From Planctomycetota bacterium (GTDB taxonomy: Bacteria > Planctomycetota > Phycisphaerae > Sedimentisphaerales > Anaerohalosphaeraceae): a stretch of 5,467 bases of DNA. The translations under genes were made by a program, and so were the position numbers. The notes beneath the pieces are model-generated. The model was not told where the DNA came from. It saw only the letters and a list, made by a program, of their open reading frames with translations, and ran no database searches. Positions within the stretch are counted from its first letter, which is position 1. Each line of letters opens with the position of its first letter. The DNA is taken from contig VRUF01000199.1 in the NCBI GenBank assembly GCA_019456245.1, positions 1-5,467 on the forward strand, in the 5' to 3' direction. Below, piece by piece: positions 1 through 5,467 of the stretch.

Positions 1-399
1 GAAGAGCTTGCAATTTTTCTGCTGATATGGGTGTCTCTGCTTGGTGCTGCGGTCGCACTGCGGAGAGGGGCACATCTCGGAATCGATTATTTCATGGAGA
101 AACTGGCGATTCGCAACCGTGTGATTACTGAGGTTATTGTGTTTGCGTTGATCTGCGCCTTTTCAATTTATGTAATGCTCATAGGTGGGATAGACCTGGT
201 GCTCAGTACTCTTGAGATGAATCAACGTTCACCTGTGTTTAATCTCCAGATGGGCTATGTGTACCTTGCAGTACCTATTTCCGGTTTGTTTATGGCGTTG
301 TATTCTTTGATAGGTTTCTTTGAACGGATCAGCGAATTGAAAAAGAAAGAGTTTGATGAAACTCTGCACGTAAGTGAATCGGCAGCAGAGATCGATTAA
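1..399 (+). CDS. TRAP transporter small permease, DctQ type (5' end outside window)
   Basis: This is the small membrane subunit of a tripartite ATP-independent periplasmic (TRAP) transporter, which pairs with the large permease DctM in the inner membrane for ion-driven solute uptake. The reading frame is open from base 1 and ends at TAA 397-399, giving 132 residues. The visible part starts with EELAIFLLIWVSLLGAAVAL followed by RRGAHLGID, which matches the DctQ signature (EE-x-hydrophobic-W-x-x-x-LGAA-x-A-x-RRG-x-H-x-x-x-D). Two further hydrophobic stretches follow at about visible residues 42-62 and 82-104, the second with the typical YVYLAVPISG segment, and a charged cytoplasmic tail ends the protein. 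DctQ proteins are usually about 160-180 residues, so roughly the first TM segment is missing at the window edge. GTG at 31 is an internal valine codon, not the start, because the family motif begins before it. The dctM gene follows after 51 bases on the same strand. The family call is secure, but the substrate cannot be read from this subunit. Confidence 0.9.
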   Translation, partial: EELAIFLLIWVSLLGAAVALRRGAHLGIDYFMEKLAIRNRVITEVIVFALICAFSIYVMLIGGIDLVLSTLEMNQRSPVFNLQMGYVYLAVPISGLFMALYSLIGFFERISELKKKEFDETLHVSESAAEID

Positions 400-410
400 G
401 GATTAGGGCT

Positions 411-420
411 AAACCGGTTT
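411..420. repeat. 10-bp perfect palindrome in the dctQ-dctM gap
   Basis: AAACCGGTTT is an exact inverted repeat of 5 bp arms without a spacer, lying in the 51-base gap between the two permease genes. It could be a small operator half-site pair or chance. It has no loop, so it is not a terminator. It was seen directly in the sequence and its function is unknown. Confidence 0.25.
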
Positions 421-438
421 TGCCGAATAATTTTATAT

Positions 439-443
439 AAAGG
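439..443 (+). promoter_or_regulatory. Ribosome binding site of dctM
   Basis: AAAGG lies 7 bases before the ATG at 451 in an AT-rich leader. This supports ATG 451 as the start and fits the N-terminus of the protein, which enters its first hydrophobic segment at once. Confidence 0.6.
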
Positions 444-450
444 TTTTAAG

Positions 451-1746
451 ATGGAACTTTCGATTATAATACTTGTTGCAAGCTTTATTATACTGCTGGT
501 TTTAAATGTGCCAATTGCCTATTGCATGGGTATCTCGACAACACTGGCATTTATAGCGATGGGGCTGCCAGCACCGGTAGCCGTCTCTCACAAGATCGCT
601 ACGGGGATAGACAGCTTTGCGCTTCTTGCGATACCGTTCTTTATTCTATCCGGACTCTTGATGGGCCATGGAGGTATTGCTCGCAGGCTGATAGAATTTG
701 CTGATGCGCTTGTCGGCAGATTTCGCGGCGGTCTTGCGTTTGTAAACGTCCTTACCTGTATGCTTTTTGGGGCGATCTCGGGTTCTGCCTCCGCAGCTGT
801 TTCTTCGGTTGGCGGGTTTATGATCCCGCTGATGAACAAGATGGGCTATCACAAGGATTTTAACGCGTCGGTAACGATCACCGCTGCAACGACAGGTCTT
901 ATCATACCGCCGAGTAATGTGATGATCGTTTATTCGCTCGCCACCGGCGGAGCGGTTTCTATTGCCGGCATTTTCCTCGCCGGTTTTGTACCCGGTATAC
1001 TTGTCGGGCTTGGGCTTATACTTGTCGCCGCCATAATTTCTATTAAAAATAATTACGGAAAAGGAAATAAATTTACTTTTGGAGAAGGGTTCAGAAGATT
1101 TTTAAGTGCCGTACCTGCCTTGCTGCTGGTTGTGATCGTTATGGGAGGTATTCTTTCGGGATGGTTCACGGCGACGGAGGCATCTGCTATCGCTGTTTTG
1201 TATTCGCTCATACTGGCGGTAATATTTTATCGCGAAGTTAAAATTAAAGACCTTCCCGGCATACTGCTGCAGTGCGGCGTGACGACAGCGGTTGTATTTA
1301 TGCTGATCGGTACAAGTATGGCGATGTCGTGGGTGCTCGCTTCTGAAAATGTTCCGCAGTCTATAAGCGCTTCATTGCTGGGTTTGACCGACAATAAGAT
1401 TCTACTGCTGCTTATGATCAATGCTATCCTTCTGGTTGTTGGTACGTTTATGGATATGACGCCTGCCGTCTTGATCTTTACCCCGATATTTTTGCCGATC
1501 GTTACGAACCTCGGGATTCATCCCCTCCATTTCGGCATCATTATCATTATGAACCTCTGTATTGGCCTGTGTACCCCGCCGGTAGGGACATGCCTGTTCC
1601 TCGGATGCGGAATAGCAGATACAACAGTTTCGAAAGTCATCAAGCACATCCTGCCGTTCTTCGCGGCGATGGTGATAACTTTGCTGCTGTGCACATTTAT
1701 TCCATGGCTCTCGCTCTGGATCCCGGGTTTGTTCGGGAAGCTCTAA
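451..1746 (+). CDS. TRAP transporter large permease, DctM type
   Basis: This is the large transport subunit of the TRAP system, which carries the substrate handed over by the periplasmic DctP protein, normally driven by a sodium gradient. It has 431 residues, the usual family length, and is hydrophobic throughout with about 12 membrane segments. Family hallmarks seen in order are: GISTTLAFIAMGLP (27-40); IPFFILSGLLMGHGGIARRL (61-80); GSASAAVSSVGGF (111-123); IIPPSNVMIVYSLATG (151-166) followed by SIAGIFLAGFVPG (170-182); FTATEASAIAVLYSL (239-253); GTFMDMTPAVLIFTPIFLPI (331-350); and CIGLCTPPVGTCLF (370-383). The paired GSxSA and TPPVGT elements lie in the two inverted structural repeats that form the transport core in this family. 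The start is supported by AAAGG 7 bases upstream. DctQ is a separate gene just before it, so this is the unfused form. The C-terminal half resembles YiaN/sugar-acid-type permeases, but this is an impression and the substrate is unassigned. Confidence 0.95.
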   Translation: MELSIIILVASFIILLVLNVPIAYCMGISTTLAFIAMGLPAPVAVSHKIATGIDSFALLAIPFFILSGLLMGHGGIARRLIEFADALVGRFRGGLAFVNVLTCMLFGAISGSASAAVSSVGGFMIPLMNKMGYHKDFNASVTITAATTGLIIPPSNVMIVYSLATGGAVSIAGIFLAGFVPGILVGLGLILVAAIISIKNNYGKGNKFTFGEGFRRFLSAVPALLLVVIVMGGILSGWFTATEASAIAVLYSLILAVIFYREVKIKDLPGILLQCGVTTAVVFMLIGTSMAMSWVLASENVPQSISASLLGLTDNKILLLLMINAILLVVGTFMDMTPAVLIFTPIFLPIVTNLGIHPLHFGIIIIMNLCIGLCTPPVGTCLFLGCGIADTTVSKVIKHILPFFAAMVITLLLCTFIPWLSLWIPGLFGKL

Positions 1747-1752
1747 CCGACC

Positions 1753-2121
1753 ATGGCTGATGAACCCAAACGTTTCGTCATACAAAAGCACGTCCGCCGG
1801 ACAGATGTGCACTTCGATTTTATGATCGAACAAGGCGAATGTCTGCAAACATGGCGGATTGATACCGCTCCGGATAAATTCACGCATGACGCGGTAAATG
1901 CGGAAAAAATACCGGATCACCCCTTGCGATTTCTTACATACGAAGGCCCGGTCAACGAGGGTAAAGCCGCGGTGCAGATTGCAGACAGCGGCACATATCG
2001 AATCCTCGAAAACAACGAGAGCAATATCACCCTCGACATGGACGGCAAGATACTACAGGGAAAATTTTCCTTAAAGCACACCGATAACAAGAATTGGCAA
2101 ATACTGCCAGTTGCACCGTAA
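1753..2121 (+). CDS. Stand-alone LigD 3'-phosphoesterase-like (PE) domain protein
   Basis: This is a soluble protein of 122 residues that matches the N-terminal PE domain of bacterial DNA ligase D (LigD_N family) and has no ligase or polymerase domain. In LigD this domain removes 3'-phosphates and 3'-ribonucleosides from DNA ends. Visible motifs are FVIQKH (8-13), HFDFMIE (20-26), a TW pair (33-34), DHPLRFLTYEGPV (55-67) and GTYRILE (80-86), ending in a beta-rich tail with W115. Aligned by eye to Pseudomonas LigD (numbering from memory), Q11, H13, H20, D22 and H56 match Q40, H42, H48, D50 and H84, so the metal site looks intact. The positions of R52, K66, R76 and Y88 are M24, T38, V48 and F60. 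The distance from H20 to H56 is the same 36 residues as in LigD. The gene starts 6 bases after dctM, with only a weak GGGAAG upstream, so translation may be coupled. The catalytic activity is uncertain. No Ku or ligase gene is visible. Confidence 0.82.
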   Translation: MADEPKRFVIQKHVRRTDVHFDFMIEQGECLQTWRIDTAPDKFTHDAVNAEKIPDHPLRFLTYEGPVNEGKAAVQIADSGTYRILENNESNITLDMDGKILQGKFSLKHTDNKNWQILPVAP

Positions 2122-2122
2122 C

Positions 2123-4174
2123 TTATTTGATCATTTCGTATATGCGGTTGTTGTCGTCGGAATAGACCTCTCTGGCCTTATCCGACAAACGCAGGATTTT
2201 ATCCTGCCTGGGCCACACTTGTTCTTCCGACCGGGTTGTCAAAACATAATCCACACCGGAATCAAGCATATCATCAATCAGACCGCCGGACCCTTTTGAC
2301 GGACCCCCATGCCAGAACCGAGTATTCTCAGGATCAGCAAACCATCTTTCGTGCCAGAATTGATAATTATGCCCAACAGCCGGCCTCAGTTGCAGTCGCC
2401 TCCCAAACAACGCGTAGTGTTGATAACCGGCAACGCCAAACTGCTTAATTGTCGAACCCGCTTTCAACTGCTCCAACGCCCGCCAACCGCTCCCAACAGG
2501 TCGCTCCCTAACATAGGAAAATATTCTCTCATCCGTCTTTATCTGCTGAACAGACCAACCAGCCGACAACGCTGCGACAAACCCAACGAGAAAAGTCGTC
2601 AAAACAAATTTGCGACTGGTAAACCCACAAATCGCCGACCTATACTTTGAAAAAAGATAGAATCCCAAAACGGAAATAACTATGATGCCAACATTGAAAG
2701 GGACCTGCCCGGGCTTGCTTCGAAGTGGAAAAAGCAGCGCGATAACCGCAAAAACAAAAATCCATTTCCGCCATCTAATATTATCGACCATCCACAAAAG
2801 AAGAATTACACCTACAATATACGCTGTCAGAAGAAACCGGGGCGACGTTCGCAGTACAGCAGTCGGACTGCTATCCGTACCGGAGAAGGGCATAAACGGA
2901 AACATCGCCAACAACACAACCCCGCAAACGAAAAGAAGCATGATCGCATGATATTTGTCATACACTTGGCTTTTCAATCGACGAAGGCGAGCGCCGCACC
3001 AAATATACCCGCCGGCTACAAGCAAAAATATCCCAAAAGGCCAGTTCCCATACCCGACTATCGTATACCAAAGCTTAAAGTCCAGAGGATCGGAGATCAT
3101 CCACGAAATCAGTTTTGTTCGCCACTGCTGATCGGCGCTAAAGGGACCGCCGAACGGACCGAACTGGGCCGGAAAAAGCGGATTGTGCGCAATAATAAGA
3201 TTGCGAATATACCAGATGCTGCCCGTAAGTATCACGCCTGCAATAAATACTCCAGCAACCGAAAGCTTGTCTCTAAAGTTCCTTCCCTTTTGACCTGCAA
3301 TCAAAATCCACACCAAAATGATCACGCACACAGGCGCAAAAGATACCTTGCAACCCACTGCAAATCCCGCAAAAAGTCCGCTGTATATCCCCGCGGCAAT
3401 ACTTCCATTTCCATCTTTTCTCCCCGTCGGGATTATCATGGCGACGGCAGCGAGAACCATCGCAGGCGCCGCAATATCGACGGCTGAAAACGACCAGGCC
3501 GCCCGCTTTATCGGCACCGCGGCCCCTACAAGTACCAAACCGCCGATAACCGTAGAAATACGCAAACCAAGGATCCGGCCGAAAGAAATCACAGAGACCA
3601 TCGCCAGCCCCGCCCAGTAAAATCCCGCAAGCACAACAAAACCGTCACTGCGAAACGCAAGCATAAACCACGCACCCAAAGTCTCGGCGTTAAACGGGTA
3701 ATAAGCATGGAAATTAAAAGGCACAAGCGACAAACGACCATCGACAACCCAATGGACCGCGGCAACTCCGTGATAGCTTAGATCGTCCGGGTTAAAATTT
3801 GTTCCAGGCAGGGCAAATCGCCCCGCAATAATTCCGCATACAACACCGACGCACAATGCAACTGCAAGGTAAAACACCGATGTCGCGCTATCTTCGGACA
3901 AATGCGCAATCTCAACAGGACACACACGCCGCCGAACACCTCGAAGCATTAAAAAAAACACCACCACAACAGTAAGCACCGCTGCGACCCAGCCCGCCGT
4001 AAGCTTTGCACACGCACCCAAAGCCAGCACAACAAACAGGATCAATACCGCGAAACCGCCCACTGCCGCAAGGATCTTACGGCGACGATCTTCTCCGCCA
4101 AAAAACGTGTCGGCTGCGACAGACGCAATAGCCATCGCCAGCAAATTGTTCACCGCAAATAAAATATATCCCAT
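2123..4174 (-). CDS. Polytopic membrane protein, probable GT-C (GT39-like) glycosyltransferase
   Basis: This integral membrane protein of 683 residues has about a dozen or more hydrophobic segments and a soluble C-terminal part from about residue 541. The GT-C fold is suggested by NPDDLSYH (128-135) just after a membrane segment, the usual site of the acidic catalytic pair in the first periplasmic loop. Further support comes from YYPFNAETLGAWF (158-170), SAVDIAAPA (230-238), GFAVGCKVSFAP (270-281) and the WYIRNLIIAHNPLFP segment (321-335), which resembles the 'W-x-x-RN-x(5)-NP-x-FP' element of GT39/ArnT-like enzymes. Such enzymes transfer a sugar from a polyprenyl-phosphate donor to protein, lipid or glycan on the outer face of the inner membrane. 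The tail (about 563-683) contains DYVLTT and may be a periplasmic acceptor-binding region. ATG 4174 is 17 bases after the CDF stop, with only a weak GGTG upstream. A run of eight T on the coding strand lies at residues 73-75. The exact family and sugar are unknown, and other GT-C-like polytopic proteins remain possible. Confidence 0.7.
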   Translation of the reverse strand: MGYILFAVNNLLAMAIASVAADTFFGGEDRRRKILAAVGGFAVLILFVVLALGACAKLTAGWVAAVLTVVVVFFLMLRGVRRRVCPVEIAHLSEDSATSVFYLAVALCVGVVCGIIAGRFALPGTNFNPDDLSYHGVAAVHWVVDGRLSLVPFNFHAYYPFNAETLGAWFMLAFRSDGFVVLAGFYWAGLAMVSVISFGRILGLRISTVIGGLVLVGAAVPIKRAAWSFSAVDIAAPAMVLAAVAMIIPTGRKDGNGSIAAGIYSGLFAGFAVGCKVSFAPVCVIILVWILIAGQKGRNFRDKLSVAGVFIAGVILTGSIWYIRNLIIAHNPLFPAQFGPFGGPFSADQQWRTKLISWMISDPLDFKLWYTIVGYGNWPFGIFLLVAGGYIWCGARLRRLKSQVYDKYHAIMLLFVCGVVLLAMFPFMPFSGTDSSPTAVLRTSPRFLLTAYIVGVILLLWMVDNIRWRKWIFVFAVIALLFPLRSKPGQVPFNVGIIVISVLGFYLFSKYRSAICGFTSRKFVLTTFLVGFVAALSAGWSVQQIKTDERIFSYVRERPVGSGWRALEQLKAGSTIKQFGVAGYQHYALFGRRLQLRPAVGHNYQFWHERWFADPENTRFWHGGPSKGSGGLIDDMLDSGVDYVLTTRSEEQVWPRQDKILRLSDKAREVYSDDNNRIYEMIK
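2191..2207. repeat. 7-bp stem, 3-base loop inverted repeat inside the 3' end of the membrane protein gene
   Basis: GCAGGAT-TTT-ATCCTGC is a perfect hairpin over codons for about residues 656-661 of the minus-strand gene, about 70 bases past the end of the plus-strand PE-like gene. No U-run follows on either strand, so it is not a standard intrinsic terminator. It could slow or stabilise read-through transcripts from either side, or be chance. Confidence 0.3.
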
Positions 4175-4191
4175 TTATTACACCAATATTA

Positions 4192-5103
4192 TCACTTTCT
4201 CAGTTCAGGCTCATCGGGCTCGATGTGAACCGTAATGTTCACCGGCCTTGGTATTTGCTCATGCAACGCAGTCTCCAGTGACTCGGCAATTTCATGTGCC
4301 TGGCGGATATTCAACGCAGGATCGACAAGGATATGCATGTCAAGAAACACCTCACGTCCCACGTTTCGCGTCCTGAGTTTGTGCCACTGGCGGATACGCG
4401 TTTCAGAACCGACTATAGTCCGGATCTGCTCGACAGTTGCCGAATCAACAGCACCTTCTGAAAGTTCCTCGATGCACTTGCTCAATACACGTATTCCAAC
4501 AAGTATAATCAGCAGTCCTACCGCGATAGTTGCCACCTGATCGCCGTAAGCATAGCCCAGTTTCAAACTCACAAAGCCGAGTATCACTGCAACCGAGCTG
4601 AGCGAATCGCTGCGGTGATGCCACGCGTTGGCATAAAGCGTCGTACTATGCCATCGCACCGCCGCTGATTTTGTGATCCAGTAAAGCCCCTCCTTGCACA
4701 ATACCGACAAACCGGCGGCCAGCAACACCAGGATATTCGCCTGACAAATCACTCCCTCTCCTCCCATTGATTTCCCGATCGAAACCCCAGCTCGCTGGAT
4801 CATTATTCCGCCAACAACAATAAGCACTGCGGCGATAAATATTGTTGCAAAGGTCTCAAATCTTCCATGCCCGTAAGGATGTTCGTCGTCAGCTTCTTTC
4901 GAGCCGATATAAACACCCAGCAGTACCGCTGCATCGGTAACAAGGTCAGAAAACGAATGGATCCCATCAGCTACCAGAGACATTGAATGAGCGATAAAAC
5001 CGACAGCGATCTTCAAGACCGCAAGAAGCAAGTTGACCGCGACACTGAGGTAGGTGACCCGTCGAATATGCTTGTTCGCTATTTCAATTTGCGCGTTATG
5101 CAT
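4192..5103 (-). CDS. Cation diffusion facilitator (CDF) family metal exporter
   Basis: This inner-membrane divalent metal/proton antiporter of the CDF (YiiP/FieF, ZnT, MamB/M) family would export Zn2+ or related ions from the cytoplasm. It has 303 residues, the usual length: six membrane segments (about 14-34, 38-64, 86-103, 120-140, 166-184, 189-206) and a cytoplasmic metal-binding domain (about 210-303). The transport-site residues fall at H49 and D53 in HSFSD and at H162 and D166 in HHRSD, an HxxxD/HxxxD quartet like that of zinc-type ZnT proteins, whereas YiiP has DxxxD in the first half. The loop DDEHPYGHGRFE (72-83) matches YiiP site B through D72, H75 and H79. The C-terminal domain has H241, H257, H293 and E295 where YiiP binds its dimer zinc ions. 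The start ATG 5103 has AGGA 10 bases upstream. It lies 32 bases after the phosphohexomutase gene and 17 before the membrane protein gene, so it is probably co-transcribed. Zinc is the likeliest substrate, but this is inferred from motif type only. Confidence 0.93.
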   Translation of the reverse strand: MHNAQIEIANKHIRRVTYLSVAVNLLLAVLKIAVGFIAHSMSLVADGIHSFSDLVTDAAVLLGVYIGSKEADDEHPYGHGRFETFATIFIAAVLIVVGGIMIQRAGVSIGKSMGGEGVICQANILVLLAAGLSVLCKEGLYWITKSAAVRWHSTTLYANAWHHRSDSLSSVAVILGFVSLKLGYAYGDQVATIAVGLLIILVGIRVLSKCIEELSEGAVDSATVEQIRTIVGSETRIRQWHKLRTRNVGREVFLDMHILVDPALNIRQAHEIAESLETALHEQIPRPVNITVHIEPDEPELRK

Positions 5104-5135
5104 TAATCGGCAATCCTGAAAAATATGCTAAATCT

Positions 5136-5465
5136 TTATTCACCGCACACCTGTCGACGGATCGTTGTAACCGCGTCAATATATTTCACCGCATCCCCGC
5201 GCTCTTTTGTCTCAACGATAAGACGCATCACAGGTTCGGTATTACTGCTGCGCAGATGCACCCAGCCATCGTCAAAATCAAATCTGCAACCATCCAGAGT
5301 GTTGATCTGCGCATTTGAAAATTTTTCTTTAGCAAGTTCGATGATTTTAGCGGCAACCATAGAATCTGCCTTAAACTTAGTCTTTTCAACATAGTAACCG
5401 CCGATATCTGCGACAAGTTCGCTAATGCTCTTGCCCGTCTCGGCCATAAGCTGCAATACAAGCGC
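5136..5465 (-). CDS. Alpha-D-phosphohexomutase, C-terminal part (phosphoglucosamine/phosphomannomutase type; 5' end outside window)
   Basis: This is the C-terminal end of an enzyme that moves phosphate between the C6 (or C1) and C1 (or C6) of a hexose phosphate through a phosphoserine intermediate, feeding nucleotide-sugar and cell-wall synthesis. About 109 residues are visible. The end of domain III reads ALVLQLMAETGKSISELV. It is followed by the linker with GGYYVEKTKF and by domain IV with LDGCRFDFDDGWVHLRSSNTEP. The RSSNTEP loop (5232-5252) is the phosphate-binding loop that grips the substrate phosphate in this superfamily. The frame stays open to the window edge, so the TTG near 5456 is an internal leucine and not a start. 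A full enzyme is about 440-470 residues, so some three quarters lies beyond the window, including the catalytic serine. The N in SNTEP and the WVHLR context resemble the Bacteroidetes/archaeal/planctomycete type annotated as GlmM or ManB, whereas E. coli GlmM has SGTEP. Glucosamine, mannose and glucose substrates cannot be told apart here. Confidence 0.9.
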   Translation of the reverse strand, partial: ALVLQLMAETGKSISELVADIGGYYVEKTKFKADSMVAAKIIELAKEKFSNAQINTLDGCRFDFDDGWVHLRSSNTEPVMRLIVETKERGDAVKYIDAVTTIRRQVCGE

Positions 5466-5467
5466 CA

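Noticed and set aside
588..852. Minus-strand open frames inside dctM
   Set aside because: They overlap conserved DctM motifs on the other strand and show no domain of their own.
1402..1920. Minus-strand 172-codon open frame opposite the end of dctM and the start of the PE-like gene
   Set aside because: It is antisense to two genes with clear family motifs. Its translation is rich in charged and Cys/His residues without a recognisable domain, and it spans a gene boundary.
2095..2109. Possible terminator hairpin TGGCA-AATAC-TGCCA at the end of the PE-like gene
   Set aside because: The stem is only 5 bp, lies within the coding region and is not followed by a T tract.
2948..3487. Plus-strand 179-codon open frame, with shorter ones around it from 2236 to 3620
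   Set aside because: These lie opposite the 683-residue membrane protein. Their translations are Lys/Arg/Pro/Asn-rich low-complexity shadows of hydrophobic codons read in reverse.
5104..5135. Possible promoter in the 32-base gap before the CDF gene (AT-rich, TTTAGCATATTTTT on the minus strand)
   Set aside because: There is no -35/-10 pair with proper spacing. The gap is short and fits an internal operon junction.
1..5467. Search for a defence system, mobile element, CRISPR array, tRNA or riboswitch
   Set aside because: All long open frames belong to ordinary transport and envelope families. There are no spaced direct repeats, transposase motifs or non-coding stretches longer than about 50 bases.

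Overview
This window is compact bacterial chromosome, almost entirely coding, in two convergent gene groups that meet tail to tail near position 2122. The plus-strand half (1-2121) holds the 3' end of a TRAP-transporter small permease (DctQ type), a complete TRAP large permease (DctM type), and six bases later a small stand-alone protein resembling the phosphoesterase (PE) domain of DNA ligase D. The minus-strand half (5465 down to 2123) reads as one likely operon: the C-terminal part of an alpha-D-phosphohexomutase (phosphoglucosamine/phosphomannomutase type, 5' end outside the window), a complete cation diffusion facilitator (CDF) metal exporter, and a 683-residue polytopic membrane protein that looks like a GT-C glycosyltransferase.

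Organism: TRAP transporters and the dense gene packing point to a free-living bacterium, and TRAP systems are usually sodium-driven, which is common in marine or saline species. The stand-alone LigD-PE-like protein with an 'HFDFMIE' motif and the 'WVHLRSSNTEP' phosphohexomutase recall Planctomycetota (perhaps Phycisphaerae) and Bacteroidetes/archaeal-type homologues respectively. Planctomycetota is my best guess, made from memory of families and not from a search, so it is weak.

How the genes work together: DctQ and DctM form the membrane part of one high-affinity uptake system. Its periplasmic binding protein (DctP), which would reveal the substrate class, is probably just upstream of base 1. 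The PE-like gene may be co-transcribed with the transporter, but no functional link is evident. In the minus-strand operon, the hexomutase would supply hexose-1-phosphate or GlcN-1-phosphate for nucleotide-sugar synthesis, and the GT-C protein would use a lipid-linked sugar. The two therefore fit a cell-envelope glycan theme, while the CDF between them looks like an unrelated metal-homeostasis gene.

No RNA gene, insertion sequence, CRISPR array, phage gene or integration scar was found, and no intergenic gap exceeds about 50 bases. I see no convincing new multi-gene system. The item most worth following up is the PE-like protein, which appears to keep the metal-binding residues of LigD-PE but to lack most of the phosphate-contacting ones.
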